From Myxococcota bacterium (GTDB taxonomy: Bacteria > Myxococcota_A > Polyangia > JAAYKL01): DNA of 55,496 nucleotides. Below the pieces are notes generated by a model. The model did not search any database. It worked only from the letters and a program-made list of their open reading frames with translations, and was not told the DNA's origin. Below, one piece after another: positions 9,896-19,570 of this stretch. The stretch covers positions 1 to 55,496 of the forward strand of contig JANQET010000036.1 of assembly GCA_028278265.1 (NCBI GenBank), read 5' to 3'. The stretch's first letter is position 1. Every line of letters begins with the position of its first letter. A program made the translations under genes and the position numbers.

Positions 9896-10441
9896 GTGCG
9901 CTTACAGGGTATGAGCGAGCATTTGACAGACCTGGAACTGGAGTTGGTGCGAACCGGGGAAGGTGGAAAGGACTCGGTTGCGCATGTGGAATCGTGCAGT
10001 GAATGCCGGGAGCGGTTGGTTTTTTTTAACGAGATCGCAGACGAGATGGCGATGCCGGCTCGGCAGTTTCAAACACCAATGGATCGGGATGCGCGAATCC
10101 TGGAGCTCATCGCCGAGCGGAGTACCGAAATCCGCCGCGTCAGGTGGTCTGGGAAGACCATGAGATGGATCGTGCCCCTGGCAGCAGCGGCTTCGGTTGC
10201 GATCGTGATCTGTGCGGGCTTGTTCCTCGATTTATCGATTGACGGATCAACCGAATCCCCGGTGGTGACCGCCGGACCGGACGACGTGAACGGCGATGGT
10301 ACCGTAAACATCGTCGACGCACTTGTGCTGGCTCAGGCGATTGAAGCGCAGGGGAAAGCGGAGGATGGGGAGAGAACTCCGGAAGATGTGGATCGAATCG
10401 CAAGGAGGGCGGTTGCGCTCGGTAATGGAGTGGGGAGATGA
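9896..10441 (+). CDS. Zinc-finger anti-sigma factor with extracytoplasmic dockerin-like segment
   Basis: A single-pass anti-sigma factor of 181 residues following the ECF gene. The N-terminal cytoplasmic part has the zinc-binding anti-sigma motif H-V-E-S-C-S-E-C (His30, Cys34, Cys37). A transmembrane helix lies at about 86-110. The short outer part has D-V-N-G-D-G-T-V-N-I-V-D-A-L (about 129-143), a dockerin/EF-hand-type calcium loop plus helix. The GTG start at 9896 follows GGGGGAG very closely; ATG 9911 is the alternative. The stop overlaps the next start (ATGA). It should hold the sigma factor inactive until an envelope signal arrives, possibly through the dockerin-like loop. Confidence 0.82.
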   Translation: MRLQGMSEHLTDLELELVRTGEGGKDSVAHVESCSECRERLVFFNEIADEMAMPARQFQTPMDRDARILELIAERSTEIRRVRWSGKTMRWIVPLAAAASVAIVICAGLFLDLSIDGSTESPVVTAGPDDVNGDGTVNIVDALVLAQAIEAQGKAEDGERTPEDVDRIARRAVALGNGVGR

Positions 10442-10935
10442 ATCGCCGGTTCGTCATTACGGCTGTGATGTGTATCACCTGTTTTACCGCATGCGAGAGC
10501 AGAAATGCGATTCCGCGGCAGGCGATGCGATACGAGAGCAGGGGCGTTGGTGCCGGGGTTCGCTTTACCCCGGTGCAGGTCCTTCTGGAGTCACTGGAGA
10601 GGGAAGTGGCCGCCTACCAGGTAGAGGTGGTTGTCATCGCAGGGGAAGCGGAGATTGTGGGTGTCGAAGGTGCGGACCATCCCGGATTTCAAGATGCCCC
10701 GTACTACGATCCCGCAGCGCTCGCCGGGGGGCGCATCATCATCGCCGCGTTCAGCACGAAACACCAACTACCAATAGGGAAGCAGCGGGTCGCCACGATT
10801 CACATGCGCGAAAGTGGACCCGAGAGAGTCGCGTACGAAATCAGGACAATCGCCCTGGCCGACAAGCGGGGAAAACCGGTCAGCGCAAAGGTGCTACTCG
10901 AGGAGTCGTCAAATGACAGGGGAAAACAGCGATAG
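10438..10935 (+). CDS. Lipoprotein, possibly with a cohesin-like beta-sandwich
   Basis: An exported lipoprotein of 165 residues. The signal peptide ends C-F-T-A-C (Cys19). The mature part is all-beta in character, with V-E-V-V-V-I-A-G, V-G-V-E-G, a Y-Y-D-P-A-A-L segment and G-G-R-I-I-I-A-A-F. This resembles cohesin-type domains, in which a similar Y-D-P-x-x-L element recurs, but I cannot confirm the family. It is translationally coupled to the anti-sigma gene through a 4-base overlap, so the two are probably co-regulated. A cohesin-like protein beside a dockerin-like anti-sigma tail suggests that they bind each other; this is inference. Confidence 0.7.
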   Translation: MNRRFVITAVMCITCFTACESRNAIPRQAMRYESRGVGAGVRFTPVQVLLESLEREVAAYQVEVVVIAGEAEIVGVEGADHPGFQDAPYYDPAALAGGRIIIAAFSTKHQLPIGKQRVATIHMRESGPERVAYEIRTIALADKRGKPVSAKVLLEESSNDRGKQR

Positions 10936-10951
10936 ACAAAGGAGAGAGATT

Positions 10952-13273
10952 GTGAGGAACTTATCAACACGAACACTATTTGGCTGCGCAATCGCATCGC
11001 TGCTTATCGGCGCAATCTGGTTTGGCTGCGGTGTTGCGCAACGACCACCAGGAGCTGCCATGCCGGAACCGGTCGCCAAAGAGGCCACCGACTACGATGA
11101 CGACGCAGCCTATATTTCGGAATGGGGAGGAGCAGAGGCGATTGAAGGAGAATCCTCTGCTGATCCCTCGTCGGATGATGTGGAAGAAATCATCGAGATT
11201 GGATCGAGGATCCGCCGATCAGAACTTAGCTCCTACGCGCACGTTGAGGTTGTTGACAACGAGAAAGACAGGCGGCGATCAAAAAAACAGGAACAGGCCA
11301 GGAACCGCAGAGAGCTGGCTTTTGCGCAGTACGAGGCAGCCAAGAGTCTGGGTATTGACTTGGCCGGCGCCGATGAGCTCTGGGTTGTGGCTCGCAGTGA
11401 TAGTCGCGATGACCGCCGCCACAGCGAGCCCGGAGATCCTCCGGCATTGAGAGCGGTGATCCCCGGTGAGAAGGAGACAATTCCCCTGCCCCTCGAGCAC
11501 ACCGAGGTGCGGGCTGCGATCCATGCGTATGTTGCTTCGGTGGAGGTGGAGCAGCAGTACCACAACCCCTACGATCAAAAGATCGAGGTGGTGTACGTAT
11601 TTCCCCTGCCCCAGAACGCGGCGGTCAGCGAGTTTCTGATGAAGATCGGAGACAGAACCATTCGCGGGATTATCCGGGAGCGGAGACAGGCCGAGAGGAT
11701 TTATCGCGAAGCCAGATCAGCGGGGTATACCGCGAGCCTGCTGACTCAGGAGAGACCGAATGTGTTCACCCAAAAGGTGGCGAATATCGAACCTCAAAAA
11801 GAGATCGACATTCAACTGACCTATTACAACACCCTTCCCTTTCGTGACGGGGAATACGTCTTTACTTTTCCGACCGTCGTCGGCCCCCGGTTCAACCCAC
11901 CGGGTACTGGAGACGGTATCGGTGCCGCACCTCACGGAGCGAATGGCGCATCCGGACAGAAAACAGAGGTGCCGTATTTATCACCTGACAAAGAGAGTGA
12001 GCACGACTTCTCCATGCGGATCGATCTGGAAGCCGGCGTGAGCATCGAAAACGTGATGAGCACCTCTCACCCCATCGATGTGCAGCGGGTGAGCGACAGC
12101 CGCAGGACCATTACCCTGGCAGCGGGATCAGTCAATCCGGACAGTGATTTCATCCTCAAGTATAAAGTGGCCGGAGACAAAATGAAGAGCGCGTTTTTAG
12201 CCCACGAAGACGATCGCAACGGGTATTTCACCTTTGTCCTCACACCGCCTGAAGACCAGCAGTACATGAAAAGGGCTCCGGTGGAGCACGTTTTCGTATT
12301 GGATTGCTCGGGCAGCATGAACGGCTGGCCCATCGAGACGGCCAAGAACACAGTCCAACGTGTGCTTTCGAAGTTGGATGAGCGGGATACGTTTCAAATC
12401 ATTCGATTCTCTAGCCGGTCTTCCAAGTTGGGTCGCGCGCCGGTTCCGGCCACCTGGAGCAACGTGAACAGGGGAATTCAGTACTTGGAGGAATTGGAGG
12501 GCGAGGGCGGCACGATGATGATCGAAGGAATAAAGGCTGCGCTCGATTTCCCCCACGAGGAAGGCCGGGTCCGCGTGGTGACGTTCATGACAGATGGGTT
12601 CATCGGCAACGAAGCCGAAATACTCCACGCCATCCACAAGAAGCTCGGCCGATCGCGCATCTTCAGCTTTGGCGTCGGTTCATCACCCAATCGATACCTG
12701 CTCGAACGGATGGCCAAGATCGGGCAAGGGGCGGTCGCCTATGTGGGGCAAGGGGACAACCGGGCCGACCGCAAGGCAATAGACGACTTTTTCGAGCGCA
12801 TCTCCCATCCCGCCTTTTCGGATATCGAGCTGGATTTCGGCGAGATGGAGGTGACAGAAGTCTACCCCTCGAGAATACCGGACCTGTGGGCCGGCCGCCC
12901 GGTTGTGGTCACTGGTCGCTACAATGGATTGCTCACCGACAAAGTCAAGATCAGAGGACGCATCGGAGGCAAGCGCTATCGGTTGAGTGTTCCGATTTCC
13001 GCTGACCAACGGCGAAACCGTCCTGCTATCCGCCAGGTCTGGGCGAGGATGAAAATAATGGACCTGGTCGATCACGGAACCTGGCACATGGACCCGGGTG
13101 AGCTTCGAGCCAACGTCAAGAACCTGGCGCTGGCCTACAGCCTCATGTCTAAATTTACCGCTTTTGTGGCGGTCGATTCCTCTCGAAAAACAGAAGGTGA
13201 CCACGGCTACACCGTCGCCCAGCCCGTGCCCGTTCCCAAGGGCGTCCGATACGACACCACTGTTCAGGAATAG
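10952..13273 (+). CDS. VIT and von Willebrand factor A domain lipoprotein
   Basis: An exported protein of 773 residues. The start is GTG 10952, chosen because AAAGGAGAG lies just before it and a signal peptide follows (lipobox ending W-F-G-C, Cys26); the longer frame upstream overlaps the previous gene. A charged linker (about 45-150) precedes a VIT domain (about 185-300, with Y-V-F-P-L-P and R-R-Q-A-E-R-I-Y) and a VWA domain (about 445-620) with the metal-site motif D-C-S-G-S-M (Asp451). A beta-rich C-terminal region resembles inter-alpha-trypsin-inhibitor-like proteins. Such proteins bind other proteins through the MIDAS metal. As last gene of the sigma cluster it is a likely target or partner of that system. 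Confidence 0.9.
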   Translation: MRNLSTRTLFGCAIASLLIGAIWFGCGVAQRPPGAAMPEPVAKEATDYDDDAAYISEWGGAEAIEGESSADPSSDDVEEIIEIGSRIRRSELSSYAHVEVVDNEKDRRRSKKQEQARNRRELAFAQYEAAKSLGIDLAGADELWVVARSDSRDDRRHSEPGDPPALRAVIPGEKETIPLPLEHTEVRAAIHAYVASVEVEQQYHNPYDQKIEVVYVFPLPQNAAVSEFLMKIGDRTIRGIIRERRQAERIYREARSAGYTASLLTQERPNVFTQKVANIEPQKEIDIQLTYYNTLPFRDGEYVFTFPTVVGPRFNPPGTGDGIGAAPHGANGASGQKTEVPYLSPDKESEHDFSMRIDLEAGVSIENVMSTSHPIDVQRVSDSRRTITLAAGSVNPDSDFILKYKVAGDKMKSAFLAHEDDRNGYFTFVLTPPEDQQYMKRAPVEHVFVLDCSGSMNGWPIETAKNTVQRVLSKLDERDTFQIIRFSSRSSKLGRAPVPATWSNVNRGIQYLEELEGEGGTMMIEGIKAALDFPHEEGRVRVVTFMTDGFIGNEAEILHAIHKKLGRSRIFSFGVGSSPNRYLLERMAKIGQGAVAYVGQGDNRADRKAIDDFFERISHPAFSDIELDFGEMEVTEVYPSRIPDLWAGRPVVVTGRYNGLLTDKVKIRGRIGGKRYRLSVPISADQRRNRPAIRQVWARMKIMDLVDHGTWHMDPGELRANVKNLALAYSLMSKFTAFVAVDSSRKTEGDHGYTVAQPVPVPKGVRYDTTVQE

Positions 13274-13312
13274 TCTCACCGGGAAAACGACTATGGCCCT
13301 CCATAGGCAGCT

Positions 13313-15037
13313 CTACAGCTGTCCCCCGTCGCTGATCGTCCAATTGTGATCGGCGATGAGGTTGGCCCGCGCGGTGGCCGCCGCTCCGGCGGAGTAGCTT
13401 GAATTTCCGCCGTGGAAGGTCACCTCGTGTTGAATGTCTTGGCTCTCCCAGCCGATCAGGATGTCATCGTAGTGTTCCACGGACAAAGTGACGCCGTAGA
13501 ACATATCGGTCATATTCTCGACTTGGGTGATATCCCACGCACCAAGTTGTTGATCAAATGATGTCGCGTTGCGGAACATTCGGGCCATAGTGGTCACCTT
13601 GCTCGTATTCCATTTGGAGATGTCTTGATTAAAGGAAGACGCATCACGAAACATGTAGAACATGTTCGTCACATTGCCCACATCCCAATTCGAGATATCC
13701 TGGTTAAAGGCCACCGCTTCACCGAACATCCCGGACATATCGGTGACATTGGACGTGTCCCACTCGGAGAGGTCCTGGTTAAAGACCGACGCGCCATAGA
13801 ACATATCGAACATCCAGCGAACCTTTCCTGTCTTCCATTGGGAAATATCCTGGTTGAACGACGCTGCATGTGCGAACATGGAGTTCATATCGGTGACTTC
13901 GGCGGTATCCCACCCGGCAATATCCTGATTGAAATCGGCACAGCCGAGAAACATCCACCGCATCTCCGTAACGTTGGAGGTGTCCCAACCAGAGATGTCC
14001 CCATTGAACGAGGTGGCATTGCAGAACATGAGCTCCATGGTGTTGACATTGGAAGTATCCCAAAGGGAGAGATCCTGGTTGAAGGCGCTCGCTCTCCCAA
14101 ACATGTCATTCATTTCATCGACTGCCGACGTGTCCCAAGTTTCCATTCCCGGCACTTGGGTCAGTGCGCTGCACCCGGAGAACATTCGGGCAAAGCTCGT
14201 CGTACCGGTCAAATCCGGTGTGTCGGTCGCGCTGATGGTCAGATGGGTACATCCGTGAAATTGGCTATGGGTGGTGCCCAAGCCGAACTCGCCCCAATTG
14301 AGGATCTCGAGCAGTTTCTCCCGATCCCCGGCGTGGGCAAACGACCAGCCTGAAATCAGGCCGCTGATGTTGACGAGGTAGGTTCCGGCCGCAGAATAGG
14401 TGTGGGTTGTGGCGGGGCTGTCCCAGCTCGTGATGGTGTCCTGGGTTCCATCCCCCCAATCGACGGTGAAATCGTAATTCCCGTTGGACACGAGCGGCAG
14501 GGTGAGCTGGTTGTCGTCGGACTCCCCCGCATTGTCTGTTTTCCAGCGGGTGATGAACCGCAAGTAAGCACCGGTGTCCGTATCCGCATCCGTGTCCGTA
14601 TCTGAATCAGCATCGGTATCCGTATCCGTGTCCATGTCCGTGTCCGTATCCGTGTCAGCATCTGAATCGGCATCGGTGTCCGTATCTGAATCGGTATCGG
14701 CATCCGAATCCGTGTCTGAATCCGTGTCCGTGTCTGAATCGGTATCGGTATCCGTATCTGAATCGGCATCGGTATCCGAATCCGTGTCTGAATCGGCATC
14801 GGTATCCGTATCTGAATCGGCATCGGTATCCGAATCCGTGTCTGAATCCGCGTCCGTGTCGGCATCGCTATCCGTATCGACGTCCGTATCCGTGTCTGTG
14901 TCGGTATCGGTATCCGCGTCGGCATCCGTGTCCGTATCAGCATCACCGGAAGCCTCCCCTCCGTCACCACCACATGCCACAAAATACTGTCCGCCAACGA
15001 TAATCGCCAACAGGTTCATCAGGAGTAATTGTCTCAT
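13313..15037 (-). CDS. BspA-like (DUF285) repeat surface lipoprotein with Asp-Thr/Ser linker
   Basis: A surface lipoprotein of 574 residues. The start is ATG 15037 behind GAGAGGTG; the TTG at 15052 is in frame but lacks a good site. The lipobox is F-V-A-C (Cys22). An acidic linker of some 120 residues is followed by a short PKD-like beta segment (V-D-W-G-D-G-T) and about nine repeats of 23-24 residues of the type W-D-T-S-N-V-T-x-M-x-x-M-F-x-x-A-x-x-F-N. This is the BspA/DUF285 repeat, associated with adhesion in other bacteria. The C-terminus has one degenerate unit and a short globular end. It is convergent with the VIT/VWA gene. Confidence 0.88.
   Translation of the reverse strand: MRQLLLMNLLAIIVGGQYFVACGGDGGEASGDADTDTDADADTDTDTDTDTDVDTDSDADTDADSDTDSDTDADSDTDTDADSDTDSDTDADSDTDTDTDSDTDTDSDTDSDADTDSDTDTDADSDADTDTDTDMDTDTDTDADSDTDTDADTDTGAYLRFITRWKTDNAGESDDNQLTLPLVSNGNYDFTVDWGDGTQDTITSWDSPATTHTYSAAGTYLVNISGLISGWSFAHAGDREKLLEILNWGEFGLGTTHSQFHGCTHLTISATDTPDLTGTTSFARMFSGCSALTQVPGMETWDTSAVDEMNDMFGRASAFNQDLSLWDTSNVNTMELMFCNATSFNGDISGWDTSNVTEMRWMFLGCADFNQDIAGWDTAEVTDMNSMFAHAASFNQDISQWKTGKVRWMFDMFYGASVFNQDLSEWDTSNVTDMSGMFGEAVAFNQDISNWDVGNVTNMFYMFRDASSFNQDISKWNTSKVTTMARMFRNATSFDQQLGAWDITQVENMTDMFYGVTLSVEHYDDILIGWESQDIQHEVTFHGGNSSYSAGAAATARANLIADHNWTISDGGQL
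14574..14948 (-). repeat. Asp-Thr/Asp-Ser/Asp-Ala linker repeat
   Basis: A six-base periodic tract on the minus strand encoding about 125 residues of alternating Asp with Thr, Ser or Ala, placed between the lipidated Cys and the folded part of the BspA-like protein. The synonymous codons are well mixed, which suggests an old, maintained repeat. Confidence 0.9.
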
Positions 15038-15228
15038 CGCTACACCTCTCAAAAAAAAATGTTATTGGGGAGTTAGAACCTCACCGAAAAACCTGACAAA
15101 AGCTCACCAAAATTATCCGAATCATCGATCATCGAGACTCTATTATTTTAAAAACAATACAACAAATATGGAAAATTAACCTGATGTTGTTATTTTTCAC
15201 CTCGTCGATTCGACTGGGTATGGACTAA

Positions 15229-15636
15229 CCAACTCGGGTATTTGAATCGACTTTCCGGACCTTTAATTGGGGGATCAACAAGGGTCTTTTCTACCAAAAG
15301 GTCAGTCGAACCTGTCACCCCAATCCGGACGGTCACGAGGAACATTTCAGTCCGGACAGCGGCGTAGATACCGACACTGGGGATCCGTCAACTGATTTCG
15401 AAGAAGTAACCGGCGTCGGAGAAGAGCGCCGCTACCATTCGGACTGTGAATCATTTGATGCCCAATTCTGCCTCAACCGAAACGAAGGTGAACTGGGATA
15501 CTGCACCTTGGAAAACTGCGCCCACGGACAATGCCCGGCGGGGTACATTTGCTGTGACTGCACTGCCTTGGGCGCCCCGATCTATTGCGTCACAGAGGAT
15601 GGAATGTTGTCCAGTCTCTGTACAGATTGTGGCTAA
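15229..15636 (+). pseudogene. Cys-rich gene fragment without a usable start
   Basis: The frame from 15229 to TAA 15634-15636 is open but has no ATG, GTG or TTG except an ATG close to the end. The last ~65 residues are clearly protein-like and contain 13 Cys, for example Y-H-S-D-C-E-S, G-Q-C-P-A-G-Y-I-C-C-D-C and L-C-T-D-C-G at the end. Before this is a short acidic stretch (D-T-D-T-G-D-P-S-T-D) like the linkers of neighbouring lipoproteins. This pattern suits the C-terminal half of a secreted Cys-rich lipoprotein whose signal peptide and start have been lost; an in-frame TAA lies at 15226. An unusual start codon cannot be excluded. Confidence 0.6.
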
Positions 15637-15640
15637 TGCA

Positions 15641-15880
15641 CTACTCCTCGTAACAGCTGTCGAAACAGAGCTCTCGATCACTCTTGCAATAGGCCTCGCC
15701 GTACCCGCTGTCCAAACAGCGTCGGTATTCGCGCTTGCACCACGAGAGGCAATAGACAATTTTTTCGGCTACCACAAATTCCTGCTCGGTTCGTGCCATC
15801 TCGAGTGGTTTATCCGCGTACTCACATGCTCCCACTGCCAGTGCGACCGCCAAAATCGCTCCACAACAAACTCTGTACAT
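15641..15880 (-). CDS. Small Cys-rich lipoprotein
   Basis: A 79-residue protein. The signal peptide ends in the lipobox A-V-G-A-C (Cys19), leaving a mature part of about 60 residues rich in charge and with six further Cys in Y-C-L-S-W-C, R-C-L-D, Y-C-K and C-F-D-S-C. The paired spacing suggests a disulfide-stabilised helical hairpin. The start is secured by AAAGGAGG just upstream of ATG 15880. Its stop is four bases from the stop of the convergent Cys-rich fragment. No family was recognised. Confidence 0.78.
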   Translation of the reverse strand: MYRVCCGAILAVALAVGACEYADKPLEMARTEQEFVVAEKIVYCLSWCKREYRRCLDSGYGEAYCKSDRELCFDSCYEE

Positions 15881-16017
15881 CTCGTCAGCCTCCTTTTAAG
15901 CTCTGCCAAGTCGGGCATCGAATAAACAGGTCTTTCCCTCAACATTTACCCGGCTCAGAGAGTAAACGTCTCACAGAAGGAGATTGGACCAATCCCTGTC
16001 AATGTTGGTTGTCCCCG

Positions 16018-17754
16018 TTATTCGATAATCGGGTCCGGATTGATCGGTCGCACCCCCACTCCGCCGAGATAGCCATACGAGTTCGCATAGGAGGTCCCCA
16101 CCACCGAGAGCCCGAAGGGTTGGTCGCCGCTGATCACGTGCGCCCCATCTTGGCAACTGTTGGAGTTTAGTGGATCGTCGATGTAGAACCGCAACACCTC
16201 CCAGCTCGTGCTGCCCACCTGGGTGAAGCCATTGAGCACGCCGATGCAGTCGAGCTCGATGGTCGAGCCGGCTCGGCGCACGACAATAATGTGGTCGTAA
16301 TCAAAATCAAACACGTCATCGGTATTGAAGACATATCGATCCAAGTACTGTCCGGCCGCGGGTGCCTGCAGCATCATCGGATCCCCCTCGTTTCCGGTGC
16401 ATCTGGGATATTGCCAGCCGGTCATCATCTGGTAGGCCAAAAACGGTGCCTCGGGATGCAAGGGATCGTCCGGCTCGTCGTAATAGGCCAGGGCCATGTG
16501 ATCGTCACTGCTGAGGAACTCGAGCAACTCCCCCTGTTCGGCAAAGGCGTACGACGAACCAATCGGCTGCGGCGCCGGCGGATCGAAGTAGACGGTGATA
16601 TCATCGGCTCCGGCGATGAGACGCCACACGGCCGGATCATCGGGTTGCTCCGAGCAGTTTTGGCGCGGGCCATGGTGGGCGAGGACAGAGCTGATGCCCC
16701 AGGCGCTCAGTGGGAGCACCTGTTCTTCGACATGATCGCAGGCCACGTAATCCTCCGTGGGGGAGTGGGCGCAAGTGTGGGCGCCATAGACCACCACGGA
16801 CTTGTCGGCCTGGATCACAGTGCCGGTCAGGTCCGCGCCAAACACCGCCGATTGAAAAGTGAGCACATCATAGGCGTTGAGGGTGATCGAGGGGGATTGC
16901 TGTTGGGCGGTGAAGGGACCCACCCCGTTCAGTGCGGCAACATCGACCGACGGGATAAGCGACACAGAAGTGCTGTTCTGTGAGGCGACGATGGTCACTT
17001 GGGACCGATCCTCAGTGCCGGGCGAACCCGCATGCCACCCGGCGACGATGTAGGTCCCGTCGAGACTGGTGATCGGAATGAGCAGGGAGGCGTCGGTGCT
17101 GTGAATCTCCTGACCGTACGGGTTCCACTGGTAGGCCAACACCGGCACATCAGAGCTGAGGCGGAACCCGCGGCTCTGGCCAATCCCCTGTTGCATGACC
17201 GCCTGGGTCTCGACCAAGCATCCGCTGGTGCAGGCCACATCGATCGGCAGCAATTGAAGCGGCTCAATCGTGGCGGAGTAGATCTCGCCCGAATTGCCAT
17301 GCTCGAGTTTGATCTCGGCGTTCTGGTCCAGGTGGGGGTTGGAAACGACGATGGCGTAGGGGGCGTTTTGGGCGGAGTTCTCCAGGTCGGCGGCAAAGAA
17401 CTCGCACCCCACTGAAGTGGCCTCCTCCTCGGCCTCTTCACAGGTTTCCGGAATCGGCGGGCCAATGTCGTCAGTACCCGTGTCAGAGTCGGCATCGCTA
17501 TCTGTATCTGAATCACTGTCCGTGTCGGTATCGGTATCCGCGTCCCCGCCGGAATCAGAGTCACTGTCCGTATCAGCATCCGCATCCCCGTCCCCGTCCG
17601 CGTCTGAGTCCGTGTCCCCATCGGCATCTGAATCGGTATCCGTGTCGGTATCCGCATCCCCAGCGCCGTTTTGTTCAGTGTCTCGGGATGGTTCGCAGCC
17701 GACGAACCAGTGGAGAAAAAGAGTGATCAAGACCATGGTGGTAGTGCGCATCAT
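16018..17754 (-). CDS. IgGFc-binding-like surface lipoprotein with acidic linker
   Basis: An exported lipoprotein of 578 residues. The lipobox is W-F-V-G-C (Cys20), followed by a ~65-residue Asp-rich linker. The rest (about 100-578) matches the pattern of the bacterial IgGFc-binding domain family: G-C-E-F-F-A-A-D at the domain start, Y-A-I-V-V-S-N-P, P-V-L-A-Y-Q-W-N-P-Y, D-K-S-V-V-V-Y-G-A-H, and a final G-V-G-V-R-P. The family name comes from a mammalian protein and IgG binding should not be assumed; a propeller or beta-sandwich adhesin role is more likely. ATG 17754 has AGGAGGT immediately upstream. Confidence 0.85.
   Translation of the reverse strand: MMRTTTMVLITLFLHWFVGCEPSRDTEQNGAGDADTDTDTDSDADGDTDSDADGDGDADADTDSDSDSGGDADTDTDTDSDSDTDSDADSDTGTDDIGPPIPETCEEAEEEATSVGCEFFAADLENSAQNAPYAIVVSNPHLDQNAEIKLEHGNSGEIYSATIEPLQLLPIDVACTSGCLVETQAVMQQGIGQSRGFRLSSDVPVLAYQWNPYGQEIHSTDASLLIPITSLDGTYIVAGWHAGSPGTEDRSQVTIVASQNSTSVSLIPSVDVAALNGVGPFTAQQQSPSITLNAYDVLTFQSAVFGADLTGTVIQADKSVVVYGAHTCAHSPTEDYVACDHVEEQVLPLSAWGISSVLAHHGPRQNCSEQPDDPAVWRLIAGADDITVYFDPPAPQPIGSSYAFAEQGELLEFLSSDDHMALAYYDEPDDPLHPEAPFLAYQMMTGWQYPRCTGNEGDPMMLQAPAAGQYLDRYVFNTDDVFDFDYDHIIVVRRAGSTIELDCIGVLNGFTQVGSTSWEVLRFYIDDPLNSNSCQDGAHVISGDQPFGLSVVGTSYANSYGYLGGVGVRPINPDPIIE
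17470..17662 (-). repeat. Asp-rich linker repeat of the IgGFc-binding-like protein
   Basis: A minus-strand tract of alternating Asp with Thr, Ser, Ala or Gly codons, about 64 residues, between the lipid anchor and the folded domain. Confidence 0.88.
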
Positions 17755-17993
17755 TGTACCTCCTCACTTGAGCGTTTTAGTGACCCCATTATAGATGGCC
17801 CAATCGGTGATAGGTAGATAAAATTCACCCTAGTCAGAAAAATGCGTTTTCATGAAAAAAACTGCAGAATTTTCGCCGATAACCGGTTCTGCTACAGGTT
17901 GAATCGCTTGTTGTGACCAAGGGTGGCAAACCAAGGCGAGTTGCCCTATGGTAGCGAACGGAAAGAATAGTCGACTGTTACAGGAGGTCGTGC

Positions 17994-19544
17994 ATGAGTA
18001 TTGATTTGTATCGAGTTGAGGATATCCCCAGGCGAGCGTTTCTCAAGAAGAGCCTTCAGGGTGGGGTTGTCATCGCCACCGCGCCGGCAATGCTTTCATC
18101 CCTGTTTTCCTGTGGCGGAGCACCGCAAATCTCCCCCGCACAGTCTTCACCCGCAAAGGCCGAAGTTGACCGAGTTCTGTTGAACAAGGTGATCCGCAAA
18201 GCACTCGAGAAGGGGGGTGATTTCGCTGAAGTCTATCTGGAACATCGGATTTCCAGAAAAATCGTGATGGAGGAATCCAAGTACAAATCCGCTGTCTTCG
18301 GCATTACTCAAGGGGCCGGGATTCGGGTCATTTCCGGAATCAAGACCGGCTATGCTTATACAGATTCCCTCGAGGAAAACAAACTGATGCGCGCCGCCGA
18401 GGTTGCTTCGTATATTGCAAAAGATACCAAAGCAGTGGCGCCGGTGGATATCGGAAGTGCTGAGCGTGATTCTTTTGTCAGTGTTCGAGTACCTTTGGAT
18501 CAAGTCGCCGATAGCAAACGCCTCGACGTGATGAAGCGAGCCGATGACGCTGCTCTCTCCTACGATCCCCAGATCAAAATGACCTCCATCTCCTACTACG
18601 ACGAAGTCAGAGGACGTACCATCGCCAACAGTGAGGGACTGCTGTTATCCGATGAGCTGCCCCTGCTCTTCTTTATCGTTCAAACCCTCGGCGAGGGGAA
18701 CGGCACCCGCCACATGGGCAGAGAGCGATTGAGCCGGCACTCCGGTTTTGAAATGTTTGAGGAGGTCACTCCCGAAGAAATCGCGACCAATGCGGCCCGT
18801 GAATCGGTTGCCATGCTCAAGGCTGAGGAGTGTCCGGCCGGCAAGATGGACGTTGTGATGCAAAACGGCTGGGGCGGTGTTCTGGTTCATGAAGCAGTGG
18901 GTCATCCCCTTGAAGCGGATAATATTGCCAAACAGATCGGCGCGTTCACCGGTAAACTGGGACAGAAAGTCGCCAGCGATGTGTTCACCATGGTGGATGA
19001 CGGGACACTCCCCAACTACCGAGGGACGATCAACTTCGATGACGAAGGAACACAGATGAAGCGAAATGTATTGATCCGCAACGGGGTGTTGGAGAAATAC
19101 ATGACGGATATCCTCTCTGCCAAACAGATCGGGATGGAACGGACAGGAAACGGTCGTCGAGAGAGTTTTAGGTATTTACCGATACCGCGCATGACCAATA
19201 CCTTCATCGAGGCGGGTAACGACAAGCCAGAGGATATCGTTGCGACCACCAAGAAGGGTATTTACGTGCAGAGTCTCAGTGGCGGTAGTGTGAATCCCAT
19301 TACCGGTATGTTCAATTTTACCTGCCGGGAAGTCTACTTAATCGAAAACGGTAAAAAGACAATTCCCGTAAAAGGCGCCACGCTAATCGGCAGTTGCCAA
19401 GAAATCATTTCCAACACCGATGCGGTGGGAAACGATCTGGCCTTTGGGCCGGGCATCTGCGGAAAAGGTCAAATGGCAGAAGTGACCGCAGGGCAACCCA
19501 CTGTTCGTCTAAGAGGAATGACTGTCGGCGGTAGCCGAGGGTAA
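17994..19544 (+). CDS. TldD-family metalloprotease with Tat lipoprotein signal
   Basis: A 516-residue TldD-like peptidase. The zinc site H-E-A-V-G-H is at 299-304, with TldD/PmbA hallmarks such as G-K-G-Q-M near the end and the final G-x-x-V-G-G-S-R-G. Unusually it starts with a twin-arginine signal (P-R-R-A-F-L-K-K, about 12-19), a hydrophobic stretch and L-F-S-C-G (Cys40), which resembles a Tat-exported lipoprotein. Classical TldD/TldE is a cytoplasmic heterodimer that degrades unfolded peptides. The start is behind AGGAGG. The pmbA-like gene follows after 26 bases with its own GAGGAG, so the two form an operon. Confidence 0.9.
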   Translation: MSIDLYRVEDIPRRAFLKKSLQGGVVIATAPAMLSSLFSCGGAPQISPAQSSPAKAEVDRVLLNKVIRKALEKGGDFAEVYLEHRISRKIVMEESKYKSAVFGITQGAGIRVISGIKTGYAYTDSLEENKLMRAAEVASYIAKDTKAVAPVDIGSAERDSFVSVRVPLDQVADSKRLDVMKRADDAALSYDPQIKMTSISYYDEVRGRTIANSEGLLLSDELPLLFFIVQTLGEGNGTRHMGRERLSRHSGFEMFEEVTPEEIATNAARESVAMLKAEECPAGKMDVVMQNGWGGVLVHEAVGHPLEADNIAKQIGAFTGKLGQKVASDVFTMVDDGTLPNYRGTINFDDEGTQMKRNVLIRNGVLEKYMTDILSAKQIGMERTGNGRRESFRYLPIPRMTNTFIEAGNDKPEDIVATTKKGIYVQSLSGGSVNPITGMFNFTCREVYLIENGKKTIPVKGATLIGSCQEIISNTDAVGNDLAFGPGICGKGQMAEVTAGQPTVRLRGMTVGGSRG

Positions 19545-19570
19545 AACACGTTGAGGAGAGGAGCTCTGCT

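Noticed and set aside
14574-15179. Plus-strand frame of alternating Val-Ser opposite the BspA-like linker
   Set aside because: It is the antisense reading of the Asp-rich codon repeat; similar mirror frames occur opposite every acidic linker.
15446-15925. 159-codon plus-strand frame overlapping the Cys-rich fragment
   Set aside because: The neighbouring frame carries the convincing Cys-rich sequence, and this one runs antisense through the small lipoprotein gene.
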